DNA from: an uncultured Campylobacter sp.
Lineage (GTDB): Bacteria > Campylobacterota > Campylobacteria > Campylobacterales > Campylobacteraceae
DNA length: 64,000 nucleotides
Assembly (NCBI RefSeq): GCF_938041645.1
Contig: NZ_CALIST010000033.1
Location: 23,122-87,121, forward strand
Reading direction: 5' to 3'
Shown here: positions 60,195 to 64,000 of the stretch, piece by piece
How the letters are laid out: each line of letters opens with the position of its first letter
Numbering within the stretch: the stretch's first letter is position 1
Program-made: the position numbers and the translations under genes
The notes under the pieces: generated by a model
What the model was told of the DNA's origin: nothing
Database searches by the model: none
What the model saw: the letters and a program-made list of their open reading frames with translations, nothing else

Positions 60195-61619
60195 TTACTC
60201 GGATTTGCCCTCTTCTTTGGCGCCCGAAATTTTATCCAGCACCTTTTTGCCGACCTCGCTTTGATTTAGCGCTTCGAGCATCGCGGCTAGCTGCGTGCCG
60301 CCCTTGGCGCTTAAAATTTCGCCGAATTTACTCATCCCCTCGCCCACGCTGCCTTCGTTCGCGATGATCTTAAGATCCGCCGCGCTTAGCGCCTTGGCCT
60401 GCTCTAGGCCGATGTCGCGGTTCGCTTCGATCTGTTTGATCGAAATGAGATAGGTCTGGTATCCCTGATTTTCGCCGATCTCGCGCGCCAGCTCGATCTG
60501 TGCGTTTACGGGCGCGAGCTCTTTTAGCCTAAGCGCCTCGGCCTCGGCAGAGCCTATCTTTAGCGTACCCTGCGCCTCTTTGTCCTTCATCTCCAAAAGC
60601 GCCGCGGCGGCGAGAAACTGCTTCTCTTTATCGCCCTGCGCTACTAAAATTTGATTTTCCTTGATCGCTTCGGCGTCGCGGATTTTGGCGTTTTTGCGCG
60701 CTTCGGCGTCGATCTCGATCTTGCGCTGCTCCTGCTCGGCCTTTACGATCTCCACTTGCTTTTTGATCTCGGCCTGCTTGACGTCGTTTACCCGCACGAC
60801 CTCCATCGCCTTTTCCTGCGTGATCTTTTGCTGATCCTTGATGAGCTGCTCGGCCTGCTCCTTTGAGATCGCGACCTCCCGCTCGTTTTCGACGGTTTTA
60901 AGGCCTACCATCTTATTTGCTTCCTGCTGGCGCACTTCGGTTGCCTGCGCGGCTTCGATCTCGGCGATCTGGGCGAGCTTGGTGTTATTTGCGACCTCGA
61001 CGCGGCTTTCCTTTTCGATCTGGGATTTTTTCTTCTCCATGATGTTTAAGATGACCTTGCTGCCGCTACTATCTCGGATATCCATCAGCTCGATGTTTTT
61101 AACGGGCTCGATACCCCAGTTTTGCAGCTGCGTCTTTACCGCCTTGGTAAAATCATCTCCGAGCTCGGAGCGGATCTGCAAAATATCCTCAAGCACACGG
61201 CTCGAAAGGATCGAACGGATCGAGCCTTGAATGATATTTCTAAGCTGATTGTTAAGATCCTCAAAATTATTAACGCGTTGCGCGGCCAAATTTGAATCCA
61301 TAATCCTAAAAAATGCCGTTATATCGACGACGAAAGGAAGTCTGCCCAGATCATACGCCTCATAATCCTCGATCTTGATACTAAAAACAGAGACGGGCAA
61401 AACGATCTTCGTAACGCCCAGCACCGGCACCCAGCTTGGGAATTCATAATAGCTGTTACCGTTGCCGGTATCTTTGCCGTAGCTCGTCGTCTTACGCGCG
61501 CTCTGGACGATATGCACTTCGTTCGTCTCCACTATGCGCCTGAAAAACAGAGGCACGATGATAAAAAGCGCGATTAAAACCCCGGCGGCGGCGCCTATTA
61601 AATACAAAATTTCATCCAT
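60195..61619 (-). CDS. Flotillin-like SPFH protein
   Basis: A 474-residue membrane-associated scaffold of the flotillin/YqiK type. An N-terminal transmembrane helix (about 5-27) is followed by the SPFH/band-7 domain (about 30-200, with VHIVQSARKTTSYGKDTGNG and LPFVVDITAFFRI). A long Glu/Ala/Gln/Lys coiled coil (about 200-370, with EIEAAQATEVRQQEANKM) and a short C-terminal region complete it. Such proteins organise membrane microdomains. The usual NfeD partner is not seen. Divergent from the binding-protein gene. Confidence 0.9.
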   Translation of the reverse strand: MDEILYLIGAAAGVLIALFIIVPLFFRRIVETNEVHIVQSARKTTSYGKDTGNGNSYYEFPSWVPVLGVTKIVLPVSVFSIKIEDYEAYDLGRLPFVVDITAFFRIMDSNLAAQRVNNFEDLNNQLRNIIQGSIRSILSSRVLEDILQIRSELGDDFTKAVKTQLQNWGIEPVKNIELMDIRDSSGSKVILNIMEKKKSQIEKESRVEVANNTKLAQIAEIEAAQATEVRQQEANKMVGLKTVENEREVAISKEQAEQLIKDQQKITQEKAMEVVRVNDVKQAEIKKQVEIVKAEQEQRKIEIDAEARKNAKIRDAEAIKENQILVAQGDKEKQFLAAAALLEMKDKEAQGTLKIGSAEAEALRLKELAPVNAQIELAREIGENQGYQTYLISIKQIEANRDIGLEQAKALSAADLKIIANEGSVGEGMSKFGEILSAKGGTQLAAMLEALNQSEVGKKVLDKISGAKEEGKSE

Positions 61620-61778
61620 TTTCTCTCCTTTAAAAATGCTAAATTTAAAATGGATTATATAAAAATTTACTTTGAAAAATAATAAATAATCGCGGCGACA
61701 GCGGTTAAAATTTACGCAATTTTAATGAGGTTTTTTGTAATATCGCAGCGTATATTTCAATACCTTTTAGGAGAAAAA

Positions 61779-62798
61779 ATGAAAAAATTTTTACTACTGC
61801 TTTTAGCGGGTGCGCTTTTTGCGAGCGCGGCAGAGCTTAGAACTATCAAGGATATGGACGGAGCTGAGGTCAAAATCCCCGCAAAAGTTGAGCGTATCGC
61901 GGCACTCTGGCACTCGAACAATCAAATTTTACTGGCTCTGGGCGGAGCGGATAAGATCGTCGCCACCACCGATAACATCAGCAAAAACGCATGGTTTCTT
62001 AAAATTTATCCGCGCCTAGCGCAGATCCCAGTACTGCTAAAAAATAACGACGTAAATTTAGAGGAGCTGATGAGCCGTAACCCCGACGTAGTCATCGTCT
62101 CAACCGCACTAGCGGGCGAAAATTTAGCCAAACAGGGCTTTACCGTTTTAAAGGCGAGCTTTAGCGATTACGAGCAGATGAGGCGCAGCATCAGGATGTG
62201 CGGCGATATGCTAGGCGGCGACGCGCCGCAAAGAGCGAAGGATCTGATCGCAAATCTCGATAAAAATATCGCTTTGGTTAGCGGCCGCACCGCAAATTTA
62301 AGCCCCGATAAACGCCCGCGCGTCCTTCACATCGTAGGCGGAACCGATCTTTTAAAGATCGACGGTAAGGGCACGCTGATCGACTCATGGATAGAGCTAG
62401 CCGGCGGCACGAACGCGATCACCGCCACCAAAGGCCCGATGAAAACTATCACCGCCGAGGAGATCATCGCGAGCAACCCGCAGATCATAATCGTGGGCGG
62501 CGATCACAACGAAGATGCGGTAGCTCAGATCAAATCCAGCCCGATCTACAGCGGCACGGATGCGGTCAAAAATGGACGCGTTTACGGCAATCCGCGCGGG
62601 GTTTTCAACTGGGATCGATACGGAGCGGACGCGGTGCTTCAAATTTTATGGGCAGCCAAAACCATTCAGCCGGAGCTATTTGCCGACATCGACGTGAAAG
62701 CCGAAACGAAGGCGTTTTATAAAAAATTTATGAATTACGAGCTAAGCGATACGGAATTTGGCTATATTTTAAAAGGACTCAATCCGGAGGGTAAATAA
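61779..62798 (+). CDS. ABC transporter substrate-binding protein (iron/cobalamin type)
   Basis: A periplasmic binding protein of the class III (BtuF/FepB) fold. The start is the ATG at 61779 (MKKFLLLLLAGALFASAAEL) behind AGGAGA, giving 339 residues; the signal peptide has no lipobox Cys. Typical parts are VEIPAKVERIAAL-like VKIPAKVERIAALWHSNNQI, LEELMSRNPDVVIVSTA, VLHIVGGTDLLKIDGKGTLI and EEIIASNPQIIIVGG. Ligand is probably an iron complex or other metal chelate. No permease or ATPase follows; it is an orphan in this window. Confidence 0.88.
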   Translation: MKKFLLLLLAGALFASAAELRTIKDMDGAEVKIPAKVERIAALWHSNNQILLALGGADKIVATTDNISKNAWFLKIYPRLAQIPVLLKNNDVNLEELMSRNPDVVIVSTALAGENLAKQGFTVLKASFSDYEQMRRSIRMCGDMLGGDAPQRAKDLIANLDKNIALVSGRTANLSPDKRPRVLHIVGGTDLLKIDGKGTLIDSWIELAGGTNAITATKGPMKTITAEEIIASNPQIIIVGGDHNEDAVAQIKSSPIYSGTDAVKNGRVYGNPRGVFNWDRYGADAVLQILWAAKTIQPELFADIDVKAETKAFYKKFMNYELSDTEFGYILKGLNPEGK

Positions 62799-62829
62799 GG
62801 CGCGGTGCCGAAGCAACGGCATCAGCGCC
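62799..62829 (+). terminator. Hairpin after the binding-protein gene
   Basis: GGCGC and GTGCCG pair with CGGCAT and GCGCC (small bulge) around AAGCAA, starting one base after the TAA. No T-run. Confidence 0.5.
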
Positions 62830-63301
62830 GCACCTAGCAGGCAGTACCCGTGCCGAACGCCTCATCACGCGGCGATACATCGGCACAGAATGTTTCATCG
62901 TGCGGCGGCACATCGGTGCCGAGCGACCGCCCGTCCTATCTCGACACCGGTTAGACAAATCGTCTAGTCATACGGGCGAGCGGTCGTCGTATCGTCAAAA
63001 CAAGCGGCACTATCGCATTTTTGGTGCATTGAAGTGCGGATGCCGCCCGCATAAAATGCAGATCTCATCGTTACTCGGCGAGTCGATACCTAAATGACGG
63101 CGTCATTGCCGCATTGTCCCAACAGAAGCAGCATCCCCAACCCGCGGCGCGGCGGACAAACATAGCCGCAGCACGCTAAAACGGGCGGTGCGAGGCGGAG
63201 TAAAATTTAAACTCGCGGCGGGTGAAAAAGGATAAAGCAACGACAAGCAAACAAGGGCAAAACAAAGCTGTAAGATAAAATTTAAAGCAAAGGAAGCGGT
63301 C
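62830..63301. other. GC-rich intergenic region with 33-nt repeats
   Basis: About 470 nt, richer in GC than other gaps and nearly free of AAATTT words until 63205. Contains the 33-nt repeats. Short frames here give His/Arg-rich low-complexity products and are not called. Confidence 0.4.
62850..62925. repeat. 33-nt tandem repeat, two and a third units
   Basis: Units at 62850-62882 and 62883-62915 share the skeleton CATCRYGCGGCG and ACATCGG; a partial third unit starts GTGCCGAGCG at 62916. The period of 33 is a multiple of three, but no convincing frame runs through it. Confidence 0.55.
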
Positions 63302-63865
63302 ATGGAAATTTCATTTTTTACGACGCTTGAGCCTGCTCTAGTGGGCGCTTGAATACCCTCATTTGCGATGGTGCTGATACAGTTCGTGTATATGTTTGTC
63401 TACAAAGAGGTCGGCAAACGCGCTACCGATACCTCCTGGTACACGCTCGCGGACAAGCGAAATGCGATCATAAGCTCGCTGCTGCAAGTAGCGCTGCTCA
63501 TTTTGTCGGTGTTCGTGCCGCTTAAGACGGGCAGCGCGTGGTTTTGGATCGGAGCGGTGATCTACATAGCGGCTTTTGCGGGCTTCATCAAGGCATTTTA
63601 CGACTATGCGGCAGCTCCTGCGGACAAAGCCGCACAAGGCGGCATCTACCGCCTATCGCGCAATCCGATGTATTTCTTTTATTTCCTCGGCATGGCGGGC
63701 GTTTGCGTCACTTCGGCGTCGCTGTGGCTACTCATAGTGATAGTGCCCTTTGCCATATACAATCATCTCGTGGTCCTGGGCGAGAAACGTTACTGTGAGC
63801 AGGCCTACGGACAGGAGTATTTAGAGTATAAGCGCAAAACGCCGAGATATTTTTTGTTTTTATAA
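63302..63865 (+). pseudogene. Isoprenylcysteine methyltransferase-like protein with in-frame TGA
   Basis: A membrane protein of the ICMT/PEMT-type methyltransferase family. The C-terminal signature GIYRLSRNPMYFFYFLGMAG and EKRYCEQAYGQEYLEYKRKTPRYF is intact. The natural start seems to be the ATG at 63302, which has an ideal AAAGGAAG ribosome-binding site and encodes MEISFFTTLEPALVGA. Codon 17 (63350-63352) is TGA, and the frame then continues as IPSFAMVLIQFVYMFVYKEV. A Trp (TGG) would restore one 187-residue protein. As it stands, only a re-start at 63368 (165 residues) is possible, without its own ribosome-binding site. It could be a nonsense mutation, read-through or sequence error. Confidence 0.7.
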
Positions 63866-64000
63866 GGGGAGCGGTGCGCAATTGAGCTTTAAAGTAGGAG
63901 CGTAAATTTAGATAGCGCTTTAAAATTTTAACCGGACTTGCGGGCTAATTTTAAAATTTCGCCCGAAATTTTAAGGATTGCGAGATATAGGCTTAAATTT

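Noticed and set aside
59838..60269. 143-codon frame upstream of the flotillin stop
   Set aside because: It translates the degenerate GAAATTCC array and overlaps the end of the flotillin gene antisense.
62900..63303. Small frames in the GC-rich gap before the methyltransferase gene
   Set aside because: Low-complexity His/Arg-rich products without start signals.
63350..63352. Selenocysteine at the in-frame TGA
   Set aside because: No convincing stem-loop just downstream, and the family has no known Sec at this position; Trp fits better.

Overview
The window looks like a chromosomal segment of a Campylobacter (Campylobacterota) with an unusually GC-rich genome for the genus, most like Campylobacter gracilis. 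This species call is an inference from gene content and base composition. Supporting signs are the HP0242-like DUF2018 gene next to a polyprenyl synthase, hemA and proS, the secA/lolA pair, fxsA-hemC, a PEB4/Cbf2-type foldase, aspA with a Dcu transporter, and DccRS-like regulators. Intergenic DNA is saturated with short AAATTT-type palindromes. There are no rRNA or tRNA genes, CRISPR arrays, insertion sequences or phage genes that I can recognise.

Layout. 0.3-6.4 kb: secA, lolA, a low-molecular-weight phosphatase, fxsA, hemC and an exported protein. 6.7-9.4 kb: a frameshifted gene, a YjbR-like protein and rarA. 10-12.7 kb: a sulfur operon (metY, Rrf2 regulator, cysK). 12.9-19.6 kb: a HAD phosphatase, then DUF2018, polyprenyl synthase, hemA and proS. 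19.7-23.7 kb: cyclophilin-like protein, a frameshifted hydrolase, an AraC regulator, an MdaB-like reductase and peptidase E. 24-27.3 kb: lpxD, ilvH, ilvB. 27.7-32.5 kb: an HhH/polyproline exported protein, pta-ackA and a membrane protein. 32.8-34.9 kb: a two-component system with a Met/Lys-rich periplasmic protein. 35.3-42.9 kb: metN, ddh, a 48-residue membrane protein, valS, metQ, PEB4-like foldase, DedA. 43.3-47.2 kb: aspA, dcuA, a reductase. 47.7-54 kb: an SMI1/KNR4-like protein, an exported phosphatase, a DIP1984 protein, a three-lipoprotein operon (CsgG, DUF4810, GNA1162) and a divergent two-component system. 54.4-64 kb: a 27-codon peptide, two paralogous membrane proteins flanking an Imm26-like gene, a TSUP transporter, a flotillin, an orphan binding protein and a methyltransferase-family gene with an internal stop.

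How genes work together. Sulfur and methionine metabolism is spread over metY-rrf2-cysK, metN and metQ. The metY and metQ promoters share a 25-nt element (23/25 identical) at the same position relative to the -35 box, which suggests co-regulation. aspA-dcuA (aspartate uptake and deamination to fumarate), pta-ackA and ilvBH fit a microaerobic/anaerobic amino-acid-using lifestyle. hemC, hemA and proS are parts of one conserved epsilonproteobacterial cluster, split here by about 9.5 kb.

The most notable signals are the metY/metQ element; a match to the DccR-box consensus upstream of the Met/Lys-rich protein and its two-component system; low-complexity in-frame insertions in at least six otherwise conserved proteins; three genes broken by single changes; and the lipoprotein operon facing a two-component system across a direct repeat.
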